A stretch of 64,000 bases of DNA from Anaerolinea sp. (GTDB taxonomy: Bacteria; Chloroflexota; Anaerolineae; Anaerolineales; Villigracilaceae), in the NCBI GenBank assembly GCA_020723805.1, contig DYID01000014.1, positions 37,175 through 101,174 of the forward strand, given 5' to 3'. Within the stretch, counting starts at the first letter, position 1, and the number at the start of each line of letters is the position of its first letter. Positions 34,887 to 42,349 of this stretch are shown here, piece by piece. Both the position numbers and the translations under genes were made by a program. Below the pieces are notes generated by a model that worked only from the letters and a program-made list of their open reading frames with translations, was not told the origin of the DNA and did not search any database.

Positions 34887-35529
34887 CACCTCCCTCCTCC
34901 AATTCGACGGCTGGACATTGCGGGTGCGGGAAGCCGCGGTGAGACCTGCCCGGCTCCTGCTCCTGCTTCACGGCTACACCGGCGACGAAAACTCGATGTG
35001 GGTCTTTGCGAAAGACCTGCCGCGTCATTATTGGATGGTTGCTCCGCGTGCGCCTTATCCTGCGGAACTGAGAGGTTACTCATGGCGTCCGCTTCAGCCC
35101 GGGACCTTCGGACGCCCCAGTCTCGAGGAACTGATTCCCCAGGCTGAGGCGTTGATCCGCCTCGTGGATGCGTACCAGGCGTCGGCGGGGATCGAAGCGC
35201 CCGATTTCGATGTGATGGGGTTCAGTCAGGGCGGCGCGATGTCCAATGTGCTGGCGTTCCTGTATCCCCAGCGCGTCCGCAAGATGGGGATTTTGGCGGG
35301 CTTCGTCCCCAGCGGGCTAGACGTGTACGCCAAGACCCATCCGCTGGCAGGAAAGCGGGTGTTCGTCACGCACGGCACGCGCGATGACATGGTGCCGATT
35401 GACCGCGCCCGCGCCTCGGTGGCTGTCCTCGAACAAGCGGGCGCAAAGATCGTCTATTGCGAGGACGAGGTGGGGCATAAGGTGAGCCTGAACTGCCTGC
35501 GCGCCCTGCGCTCGTATTTGGAAGATTAG
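34870..35529 (+). CDS. Alpha/beta hydrolase, carboxylesterase/lysophospholipase type
   Basis: This 219-residue enzyme of the YpfH/acyl-protein-thioesterase group has LLLLHGYTGDENSMW, the nucleophile elbow GFSQGG, the Asp in HGTRDDMVP and the His in DEVGHKVS. The GTG at 34870 (VPDLSD) overlaps the preceding gene by 17 bases; a TTG 18 bases earlier is possible but less likely. With the patatin it suggests phospholipid or ester turnover. Confidence 0.88.
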   Translation: MPDLSDTSLLQFDGWTLRVREAAVRPARLLLLLHGYTGDENSMWVFAKDLPRHYWMVAPRAPYPAELRGYSWRPLQPGTFGRPSLEELIPQAEALIRLVDAYQASAGIEAPDFDVMGFSQGGAMSNVLAFLYPQRVRKMGILAGFVPSGLDVYAKTHPLAGKRVFVTHGTRDDMVPIDRARASVAVLEQAGAKIVYCEDEVGHKVSLNCLRALRSYLED

Positions 35530-35590
35530 GATTTTCTTAATCCCGTTGACGATGGCGTAAATCAAGATTATCCTCCCGCCGCACAATACC

Positions 35591-35646
35591 ATGCGTTCTC
35601 TAACATCACGGACGGATGCGCAGGAGAGCGCATCCTGCGCGTGTTG
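35591..35646. repeat. GCGTTCTCTAAC plus GGATGCGC hairpin
   Basis: ATGCGTTCTCTAACATC is followed by the hairpin GGATGCGC-AGGAGA-GCGCATCC. GCGTTCTCTAAC recurs at 24539 and, inverted, at 39552; GGATGCGC recurs at 24684. It lies in the gap before the L,D-transpeptidase gene. Confidence 0.55.
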
Positions 35647-35700
35647 AACATGGTACGAAACTTTTCAGGTGTTCTTTGTAAACCTTTGCTGAGGAAATCA

Positions 35701-36867
35701 ATGCAACGTAATTTGTCGCGACGCGAATTTCTAAAACTCTCCGGCGTGGGGCTGGCTGGTCTGAGCGCGCTGGCATGGAACCGTTTTCGGAATTTCGATT
35801 TTGATGCGCTCTCCGCGCCGAAGCGCCTGCCGCAGTTTCCCAACAGTCCCATCATCGGGCGCACCGTGGACCCGGATATTGACCTGCGGAGCACTCCCAC
35901 CAACGACCCCGGCGTGAACAACTCCATCGCCAAACTTCCTGCCGATACGCTGGTGGAGTGGAACCGCGAGGTGATTGGCAATGTGGTGGGCGGTTTGAAC
36001 AACCAGCGCTACGTCGAGACGCCGCAGGGATACATCTATGCCTCGGTGCTTCAGCCCACGCGCAACCTGCCCAACACGCCCATTACCGAAATGCCGCCCG
36101 GCGTCCCCGGCTTTTGGGCGGAAGTGACCGTGCCGTATGTGGATTTGGCGCACGAGGGCAACGTCGCTTCGCCGTGGCTGCAGGATCACATCGCCTACAA
36201 CTTCCCGCCGCGCCTGTACTACGGGCAGGTGGTGTGGATTGACCAAATCCGCACGACCAACGGCTTCGTGGAATACCGCTGGAACGAGGACGTGCCGCAC
36301 GGCTACGGTTATGGGGCGTATGGCGAGTTTTACTGGGCGGACGGCGCGGCGTTCAAGATTTTGACCGAGCAGGACGCCGCTCCCATCAGCCCGGACGTGG
36401 ACCCGAACGACAAGCGCATCGCCGTTGACCTCGATTTTCAAACTCTTTCCTGTTACGAAGGCAGCACGGAAGTGTATTTCTGCCGCATCTCCAGCGGCAT
36501 CAAGGGGATTCTCGACCCTGTGACCGGCGAAGTCAACAACAAACTTGCCACGCCGGTCGGCAACCTGCTCACACACTGGAAAATCGTCTCGCTGAACATG
36601 ACCGCCGGCACATTTCAATCGGGCTACTCCACGCCCGCCGTGCCCTGGTCCACCATGATCAGCGGGGAAGGCATTGCCATTCACGGCGCGTTCTGGCACA
36701 ATGCCTTCGGCGAGAAGCGTTCGCACGGCTGTATCAACGTCACGCCGGAAGACGCCAAATGGATCTTCCGCTGGACAACGCCGTATGTATCCCTCGCGCA
36801 GACCGAAATGCGCGTTTCGCTTCCCGACCACGGCACCATTGTCGTCACGTCGGAGCGCAACTTCTGA
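35701..36867 (+). CDS. Tat-exported L,D-transpeptidase
   Basis: This 388-residue protein has a twin-arginine signal (LSRREFLKLSGVGLAGLSAL). The middle contains SH3-like repeats (VDPDIDLRSTPTNDP, RYVETPQGYIYASVLQP). The C-terminal YkuD domain has the catalytic set IHGAFWHNAFG then SHGCINV. It cross-links peptidoglycan stem peptides outside the membrane. GAGGAAATCA before the ATG at 35701 decides the start. Unusually, it uses the Tat export route. Confidence 0.92.
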   Translation: MQRNLSRREFLKLSGVGLAGLSALAWNRFRNFDFDALSAPKRLPQFPNSPIIGRTVDPDIDLRSTPTNDPGVNNSIAKLPADTLVEWNREVIGNVVGGLNNQRYVETPQGYIYASVLQPTRNLPNTPITEMPPGVPGFWAEVTVPYVDLAHEGNVASPWLQDHIAYNFPPRLYYGQVVWIDQIRTTNGFVEYRWNEDVPHGYGYGAYGEFYWADGAAFKILTEQDAAPISPDVDPNDKRIAVDLDFQTLSCYEGSTEVYFCRISSGIKGILDPVTGEVNNKLATPVGNLLTHWKIVSLNMTAGTFQSGYSTPAVPWSTMISGEGIAIHGAFWHNAFGEKRSHGCINVTPEDAKWIFRWTTPYVSLAQTEMRVSLPDHGTIVVTSERNF

Positions 36868-36877
36868 TAGGAGATTT

Positions 36878-37603
36878 ATGGACATCGCAAATGTAACCGT
36901 CGGATTATCGTTCCTCGCAGGGCTGGCGTCCTTTCTCTCGCCCTGCGTCTTTTCTCTTGTCCCGGCTTATATCGGCTACTTGGGTGGTCGTGCCGCCGGT
37001 GGCGAGACCACCGAAAGCAACCGCTTCATCACCTTCACACACGGGCTGGCATTTGTACTGGGTTTCAGTGTCGTTTTCATTACGCTGGGTGTTGCCACTG
37101 CCTCGCTGGGAAGTTTGCTCTTCAGCCTGCGCGACATCCTTGCCAAAGTGGGCGGCATCATCGTCATTATCTTTGGCTTGCACATGATTGGTATCTTCCG
37201 CATCAAGTTTCTCGAATACGACACTCGTGTTCAGCAAGCGCCGGACCGTAAATGGGGCTACCTTTCCTCGGCGCTGATGGGCGTCTTCTTCTCGGCGGGA
37301 TGGGCGCCCTGCGTGGGACCCGTCCTTGGCGCCATCCTGACCCTCTCCCTCAATGGCGGCTCCGTCTCGACCGGCGTGACGCTTCTTTCCGCCTATTCGG
37401 CTGGGCTTGCCATCCCATTCCTCATCGCCGCCCTGGGCGTGGGCTGGGTTACGCTCACACTGCGAAAATATGGCAAGGTCATGCACTATGTGGAAGTGGG
37501 CATGGGCGTCGTCCTCGTTGTTGTCGGCTTCATGCTCTTCTCCGGCATCTTCGGGCGCATCGCTGCGGCGGGACAATTCTTCTGGATAGATTTTGGTCTT
37601 TAA
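36878..37603 (+). CDS. ccdA: Cytochrome c biogenesis protein CcdA
   Basis: The 241-residue membrane protein with six hydrophobic segments moves reducing power across the membrane. The paired cysteines are in FLSPCVFSLVPAYIG and GWAPCVGPVLGAI. It starts 11 bases after the L,D-transpeptidase stop with GGAGATTT as ribosome site. It would supply electrons to extracytoplasmic thiol proteins; the next gene has a CxxC thioredoxin-like domain. Confidence 0.93.
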   Translation: MDIANVTVGLSFLAGLASFLSPCVFSLVPAYIGYLGGRAAGGETTESNRFITFTHGLAFVLGFSVVFITLGVATASLGSLLFSLRDILAKVGGIIVIIFGLHMIGIFRIKFLEYDTRVQQAPDRKWGYLSSALMGVFFSAGWAPCVGPVLGAILTLSLNGGSVSTGVTLLSAYSAGLAIPFLIAALGVGWVTLTLRKYGKVMHYVEVGMGVVLVVVGFMLFSGIFGRIAAAGQFFWIDFGL

Positions 37604-37616
37604 TTGATAAAGGACG

Positions 37617-37651
37617 AGGTGACAGTCGCGTACAAGCGGCTGTCACCTTTT
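37617..37651 (+). terminator. Terminator after ccdA, overlapping the next promoter
   Basis: AGGTGACAGTCGC pairs with GCGGCTGTCACCT around a 6-base loop with one G-T pair, then TTTAT. The T run is also the start of the TATAAT box of the next gene. Confidence 0.8.
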
Positions 37652-37656
37652 ATAAT
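37651..37656 (+). promoter_or_regulatory. TATAAT -10, leaderless promoter for the glutaredoxin fusion
   Basis: TATAAT ends eight bases before the ATG at 37665. No clear -35 is seen because the upstream DNA is the terminator stem. Confidence 0.5.
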
Positions 37657-37664
37657 CAAACTCG

Positions 37665-38672
37665 ATGCTTACTGTTACCCTCTACACCAAACCCGATTGT
37701 CACCTCTGTGAACAAGCAAAAGCCGACCTTCAGGCGCTTCAGGAGAAATTCCCTCACCGTCTGGTTGAAATTGACATCCGCTCCGACCCGGTGCTCCTCA
37801 AGGCATACCTGCTCGAAATCCCCGTCGTCCAAATCGGACCCTACACCCTGAAAGCCCCCATTGACCGGCAAAAACTTGCCGTCACCCTCGGCGCGGCGAG
37901 CGACCGCCGCGGTCAACTCGACCAAGTGGGCGGCGAGGCGCACAAGGAACGCGTGGCGCGCGGAGAACAAATCACCTTTGCCGACCGCGCCCTCTACTGG
38001 ATTTCCCGCCATTACCTTGCGTTGCTCAACCTAACAATGCTGTTTTACTTCGGCTTGCCGATCCTTGCGCCGGTCTTCATGCACGCCGGGTTGACGGGTC
38101 CTGCCAATGTCATTTACACCATCTACAAACCGCTGTGTCATCAGTTCGGGTTCAGGTCGTTCTTCCTGTTTGGCGAGCAGCCATATTATCCGCTGGAAGA
38201 GGCGGGCATTCCGGGCGTCATCACCTTCGAAGCCGCCACCGGTCTTCAGGATTTGAGAAATCCCAATGCCTATTCCCGCTTCGAGGCGCGTCAGTTTACC
38301 GGCAACGAGATCATGGGATACAAGATTGCCCTCTGCGAACGTGACTTGGCAATCTATGCCGCCATCTTCCTCTTCGGCGTTCTTTACGCCGTGACCGGAC
38401 GCCGCCTAAAGCCCCTTCATTGGATGTTATGGATTCTGATTGGCATGGTGCCGGTTGGTTTGGACGGTTTCTCGCAGCTCTTCAGCCAGATGGAATGGAC
38501 CTGGCTCATGCAGATTTTGCCCTACCGCGAAAGCACGCCCCTCCTGCGCGTGCTGACCGGCGGACTCTTCGGCTTTGCCACCGCCTGGTTTGCCTATCCC
38601 GCCATCGAAGAGTCCATGGCAGAGACGCGTCAATTCTTCGTCAAAAAATTTGCCTCTGCCTCAAGGAACTGA
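37665..38672 (+). CDS. Glutaredoxin-like/DUF2085 fusion protein
   Basis: This is a 335-residue protein. Residues 1-80 form a DUF836 glutaredoxin-like fold with the redox pair CHLC (LYTKPDCHLCEQAKADLQ) and the cis-Pro in EIPVVQIG. A linker leads to a DUF2085 membrane part with about four hydrophobic segments and the CHQ signature (IYKPLCHQFGFRSFF), plus GYKIALCERDLAIY. The fusion of the two families in one chain is noteworthy. Placed after CcdA, the Grx-like domain may take part in thiol exchange (inference). Confidence 0.85.
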   Translation: MLTVTLYTKPDCHLCEQAKADLQALQEKFPHRLVEIDIRSDPVLLKAYLLEIPVVQIGPYTLKAPIDRQKLAVTLGAASDRRGQLDQVGGEAHKERVARGEQITFADRALYWISRHYLALLNLTMLFYFGLPILAPVFMHAGLTGPANVIYTIYKPLCHQFGFRSFFLFGEQPYYPLEEAGIPGVITFEAATGLQDLRNPNAYSRFEARQFTGNEIMGYKIALCERDLAIYAAIFLFGVLYAVTGRRLKPLHWMLWILIGMVPVGLDGFSQLFSQMEWTWLMQILPYRESTPLLRVLTGGLFGFATAWFAYPAIEESMAETRQFFVKKFASASRN

Positions 38673-38678
38673 CCTGCG

Positions 38679-39458
38679 ATGCCCTTCGCCTCCCAAAACG
38701 GACTTCGCTTTTATCAATTTGACTCTTTGCCGGTGCGCCACGCTGTCTTCACGCGGCATGGCGGCGTCAGCCCTGCGCCGTGGAACTCGCTCAACGTGGG
38801 CGGGACGGTGGGCGATGTCATCGAGCGCGTCCGCCACAACCGCCTGCTCTCTTTCGAAGCGCTGGGATGCAGTCCCGATTCCATCTTCGACGTGTGGCAG
38901 GTTCACAGCGCCGACGCCGTCTGCGCCGACGCTCCCCGCCGCCCCGACGAACCCTACCACAAAGCCGACATCATCCTCACCGACAAAGCGGAGGTCACTC
39001 TTTTCATGCGCTTCGCCGACTGCGTCCCCCTCCTGCTGCACGACCCGCGCAACGGCGTGGTTGCGCTCGCCCATGCCGGCTGGCAGGGAACCGTCGGTGA
39101 TGTGGCGGGAGCAACGGTCAGGATGATGCGGGAGCGTTACGGCTCCAATCCCGCCGACCTCATCGCCTGCATCGGTCCCTCCATTGGACCCGACCACTAC
39201 GAAGTGGGGGAGGATGTCATCGTTCGGGTGCATCAAACCTTCGGCGAAGATGCCGCTCTGATGCTCCCTCAACACGGCGACCGCCTTCACTTCGACCTGT
39301 GGAGGGCAAATCAATACCTGCTCGAACGCGCCGGCGTCCACCGCATCGAACTGGCTGGTATCTGCACCGCCTGTCACACCGACGACTGGTACTCCCACCG
39401 CGCCGAAAAAGGCAAAACGGGACGCTTCGGCGCGCTGATTTCGCTGGCTTCCCGCTGA
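38679..39458 (+). CDS. pgeF: Purine nucleoside phosphorylase YfiH/PgeF-type (laccase domain)
   Basis: This 259-residue protein of the Cu-oxidase_4 family has FTRHGGVSPAPWNSLNVG, the zinc-site HSADAV and FADCVPLLLHDP, VALAHAGWQGTV, and IGPSIGPDHYEV. The family phosphorolyses purine nucleosides and edits peptidoglycan precursors. It heads a group with yggS, yggT and yggU. Confidence 0.93.
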   Translation: MPFASQNGLRFYQFDSLPVRHAVFTRHGGVSPAPWNSLNVGGTVGDVIERVRHNRLLSFEALGCSPDSIFDVWQVHSADAVCADAPRRPDEPYHKADIILTDKAEVTLFMRFADCVPLLLHDPRNGVVALAHAGWQGTVGDVAGATVRMMRERYGSNPADLIACIGPSIGPDHYEVGEDVIVRVHQTFGEDAALMLPQHGDRLHFDLWRANQYLLERAGVHRIELAGICTACHTDDWYSHRAEKGKTGRFGALISLASR

Positions 39459-39577
39459 ATTGCGCTCATCCGTTATTGCGGCGAATGAACGGATAAGAAA
39501 AACTTGGCTCTCCTGTTTCGGGCGGGACGTCTCTTACGCTGGCGTAGCGGACGTTAGAGAACGCCCGCACATGTCCT

Positions 39578-39640
39578 GTCCGTGTGACTTCGTGAAATCC
39601 GTGGCTAAGAGTTTTGGGCTTTCCCGTTAAAAACGTAGAG
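39578..39640. repeat. Half copy of the CCACGGATT repeat
   Basis: GTGAAATCCGTGGCTAAG and TTTCCCGTTAAAAACG match 24854-24896. It lies just upstream of the yggS promoter. Confidence 0.65.
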
Positions 39641-39666
39641 ACGAAAACTTTTTGTGCAAGTCCAGA

Positions 39667-39672
39667 TATAAT
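39667..39672 (+). promoter_or_regulatory. TATAAT -10 six bases before yggS
   Basis: TATAAT is followed after six bases by ATG (39679), so the transcript should be leaderless. No strong -35 is seen. Confidence 0.5.
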
Positions 39673-39678
39673 AACAGT

Positions 39679-40428
39679 ATGACATCGGACCTCGTTGCCG
39701 GCATCCGCGAGCGTTACCACTTCACTCTCGAGCAAATCGCCTCCGCCGCCCGCCGCAGCGGACGGTCTCCCGAAGAAGTGCGCCTGGTGGTGGTCACCAA
39801 GTCTCAGCCGCTGGAAGTTGTGCAAGCCGCCATCGAAGCGGGGGTGCGTATTCTCGGCGAAAACTACCCCGAAGAAGGTGTTATGAAAATTCAATCCCTG
39901 CCGGCGCAAAGCGGGGTAGAATGGCACATGATCGGTCACGTGCAAAGCCGCAAGGCGCGGCTCGTGGCGGAACATTTCGCACTTTTACACTCCCTCGACA
40001 GCCTCAAACTTGCCCAGCGGCTCGACCGTTTTGCCGCAGAACAAAACCGCAGCCTGCCTGTCCTGCTCGAATTCAACGTGGGCGGCGAAGCGACCAAATC
40101 GGGCTGGAACGCCTCGGACGAAAGCCTGTGGAATGGTTTTCTGCCCGATGTGGAAGCAATTTTGGATTTGCCTCACCTGCGCGTTCAAGGCTTGATGACC
40201 ATGCCTCCGCTCGAAGCCAACCCGGACGACGCGCGCCGCTTCTTCCAACGCCTGAGGCGGCTGCGTGACCATCTGGCTTCCCTCTTCCCCCAGGCAGACT
40301 GGCGCGACCTCTCGATGGGCACCAGCGCCGATTACCCGGTTGCCGTCGAGGAGGGCGCCACCCTCGTCAGAGTGGGAACGGCTATCGTGGGCGCACGCAA
40401 ATATAAGTCGGAGAAAGAAGCGTTGTGA
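39679..40428 (+). CDS. yggS: PLP homeostasis protein YggS family
   Basis: This 249-residue alanine-racemase-like barrel has VRLVVVTKSQPLEVVQAAIEAG (the PLP lysine is in VTKSQ), ILGENYPEEG, WHMIGHVQSRKAR, LLEFNVGGEATKSG and LSMGTSADYPVAVEEGATLVRVGTAIVG. It keeps free pyridoxal phosphate in balance. Its stop overlaps the GTG of yggT. Confidence 0.95.
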   Translation: MTSDLVAGIRERYHFTLEQIASAARRSGRSPEEVRLVVVTKSQPLEVVQAAIEAGVRILGENYPEEGVMKIQSLPAQSGVEWHMIGHVQSRKARLVAEHFALLHSLDSLKLAQRLDRFAAEQNRSLPVLLEFNVGGEATKSGWNASDESLWNGFLPDVEAILDLPHLRVQGLMTMPPLEANPDDARRFFQRLRRLRDHLASLFPQADWRDLSMGTSADYPVAVEEGATLVRVGTAIVGARKYKSEKEAL

Positions 40429-40685
40429 TACTCCTTGCTCAAATCGTCAGCACCCTTGCCAACATCTACGTTTGGATTGTGATTGCCTCCGTCCTGATGT
40501 CCTATTTCGTGGACCCGTATCATCCCGTCCGCCGGGGCGTGGATAACCTTGTCCGTCCCTTGCTCGATCCCATTCGCCGGGTGGTGCCGCCGGTGGGCAT
40601 GTTCGATTTCAGCCCGCTGGTGCTGATTGTCCTGATTCAAGTGTTCTCCAATTTAATCGTCCGCTTCCTGTATGCCATTTCTTGA
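40425..40685 (+). CDS. yggT: YggT/YlmG family membrane protein
   Basis: The 86-residue protein has two hydrophobic segments typical of YggT (AQIVSTLANIYVWIVIASVLMSYF and FSPLVLIVLIQVFSNLIVRFLYAI), with the motif NLVRPLLDPIRRVVPPVG between them. GTG is the start, overlapping the yggS stop. The family lies near cell-division genes; its molecular role is not settled. Confidence 0.92.
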   Translation: MILLAQIVSTLANIYVWIVIASVLMSYFVDPYHPVRRGVDNLVRPLLDPIRRVVPPVGMFDFSPLVLIVLIQVFSNLIVRFLYAIS

Positions 40686-40693
40686 GGTGAACC

Positions 40694-41005
40694 ATGAGCG
40701 ATAGAAAATTCAAACTGCACGACGGTCAGCGAGGCTCTGCCCTGGCGGTGCGTGTGACGCCGCGCGCCAGCCGCAACGAAATTGTGGAAGTGTTGGAAGA
40801 TGGAACCATACGGGTGCGTCTCTCGGCTCCACCGGTGGATAATGAGGCGAACATTGCACTGCTTGAATTCCTTGCCGATATTCTCGGTGTGCCCAAATCC
40901 AGGCTCGAAATTGTGGCGGGCAGCACAGGACGCGACAAATTGATTTCGGTGGTGGGCATGGATGTGGAAACCGTCCATCAGCGCATTTTGGCGCATCTGG
41001 GATAA
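40694..41005 (+). CDS. yggU: YggU/DUF167 family protein
   Basis: This 103-residue protein of the UPF0235 family has LAVRVTPRASRNEIVEV and IRVRLSAPPVDNEANIALLEFLA, then IVAGSTGRDKLISV. GAGGTGAACC precedes the ATG. It is the last gene of the pgeF-yggSTU group and is followed by a strong terminator. The function is unknown. Confidence 0.93.
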   Translation: MSDRKFKLHDGQRGSALAVRVTPRASRNEIVEVLEDGTIRVRLSAPPVDNEANIALLEFLADILGVPKSRLEIVAGSTGRDKLISVVGMDVETVHQRILAHLG

Positions 41006-41024
41006 AAAGATTCGCAAGTATCTT

Positions 41025-41052
41025 CCCGGTCCGAACGACCGGGATTTTTTTT
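41025..41052 (+). terminator. Rho-independent terminator after yggU
   Basis: CCCGGTC, a 5-base loop and GACCGGG are followed by ATTTTTTTT. Confidence 0.9.
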
Positions 41053-41116
41053 GCCTCTTGTGAGACGGCGAGGTCTGTGTCATAATCCCGCCAATTTATT
41101 TGCTGGAGGCATTGAA

Positions 41117-42307
41117 ATGACTCATATAGTAGATCAGGTTTCTTTTGGGGCAATCGTTCAAGTGCGCGACCGTCTGCTCGAACAGCAGGCGCGCGGGCGC
41201 AAAGTACTCCGCCTCGAGTCGGGGGACCCGTCTTTTGATATTCCCGTCCATGTGCGTGAAGCAATGGAAAAGGCTCTGCGCGATGGGCATACCCATTACA
41301 CCGCCTCCACCGGCATCCCCATCCTGCGTAAAGCCATCTATCAAAAAGTCACCACCGAAAACAAGTTGACCGTTCCCAATGACGACCATGTGGTGGTGAC
41401 CAACGGCGCGATGCACGGCTTGTACATCCTCTTCCGCGCCATGCTGGAGGAGGGCGATGAGGTCATCTTGCCCGATCCGATGTGGACCGAAATCGCAGAG
41501 AACATTCGTCTCGGCGGCGGCAAGCCCGTTGCCGTGCGCCTGCGGGAGGAGAACGGCTATCAATATGACCCCGCTGAAATCGAAGCGGCGATTACCCCGC
41601 GCACCAAAGCCATCTTCGTCAACACCCCTCAAAACCCCATTGGCGTGGTCGCCTCGCGCGCAACGCTCGAAGCCATTGCCCAAATTGCCGAACGCCACAA
41701 CCTGCTCCTCGTCAGTGACGAGGCGTATGAGCATGTCCTATATGATGGGGCGGAGCATGTCAGTCTCGGCTCCCTGCCGGCTGCGCAGAACCGCACCATC
41801 AGCGTCTATTCCATGTCCAAGACCTATGCTATGAGCGGACTGCGGCTTGGCTATCTCGTGGTCAATGATCCCTTGCTCCTTGAGCGCATCAAAAAACTGG
41901 TGCGCTGTACCATCAACGGCGTCAACTCGGTGACGCAATACGGTGCGGCGGCGGCGCTGACGGGTCCGCAGGACGCGACGAAAGCGATGGCGCAGGAATA
42001 CCAGAAGCGGCGCGACATCCTCTTCGATGCGCTCGAAGAAGCGCCTTATCTCAAAGCCTTCAAGCCAGGCGGAGCGTTCTACCTGTGGGCGCGCATCCTG
42101 CCTGAATGGCCCGGCTACGATGGAAAGCGGGATGACTGGTCCATGACGAACTATCTGATTGACGCGGCTGGGATCGGTTCCTCGCCCGGTTCTGCCTTTG
42201 GACCTGCCGGACGGGACCACATTCGATTTGCCTTTTCCTGCTCGACAGCCCAGGTGGAGGAAGCGGCGCGACTCCTGCCGGATGTGTTGGCGAAGGCTGG
42301 AAAGTAG
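41117..42307 (+). CDS. Class I/II PLP aminotransferase
   Basis: This 396-residue fold type I aminotransferase has LRLESGDPSFDIP, YTASTGIPILRKAI, FVNTPQNPIGVVAS, the SDEAYEHV Asp and the PLP lysine in YSMSKTYAMSGLRLGY. It groups with AspC/AlaT-like enzymes; the amino-acid specificity is unclear. GGAGG precedes the ATG and CATAAT at 41079 is a possible -10. Confidence 0.92.
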   Translation: MTHIVDQVSFGAIVQVRDRLLEQQARGRKVLRLESGDPSFDIPVHVREAMEKALRDGHTHYTASTGIPILRKAIYQKVTTENKLTVPNDDHVVVTNGAMHGLYILFRAMLEEGDEVILPDPMWTEIAENIRLGGGKPVAVRLREENGYQYDPAEIEAAITPRTKAIFVNTPQNPIGVVASRATLEAIAQIAERHNLLLVSDEAYEHVLYDGAEHVSLGSLPAAQNRTISVYSMSKTYAMSGLRLGYLVVNDPLLLERIKKLVRCTINGVNSVTQYGAAAALTGPQDATKAMAQEYQKRRDILFDALEEAPYLKAFKPGGAFYLWARILPEWPGYDGKRDDWSMTNYLIDAAGIGSSPGSAFGPAGRDHIRFAFSCSTAQVEEAARLLPDVLAKAGK

Positions 42308-42312
42308 ATTCG

Positions 42313-42349
42313 CAGTGTCCCGAAGGATTACCCTTCGGGACACTGTTTT
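42313..42349. terminator. Bidirectional terminator, aminotransferase/transglycosylase
   Basis: CAGTGTCCCGAAGG (42313-42326) and CCTTCGGGACACTG (42332-42345) form a perfect 14-bp stem with a 5-base loop and then TTTT. The convergent genes share it. The stem core equals the end of the GTCCCGAAGG repeats. Confidence 0.85.
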
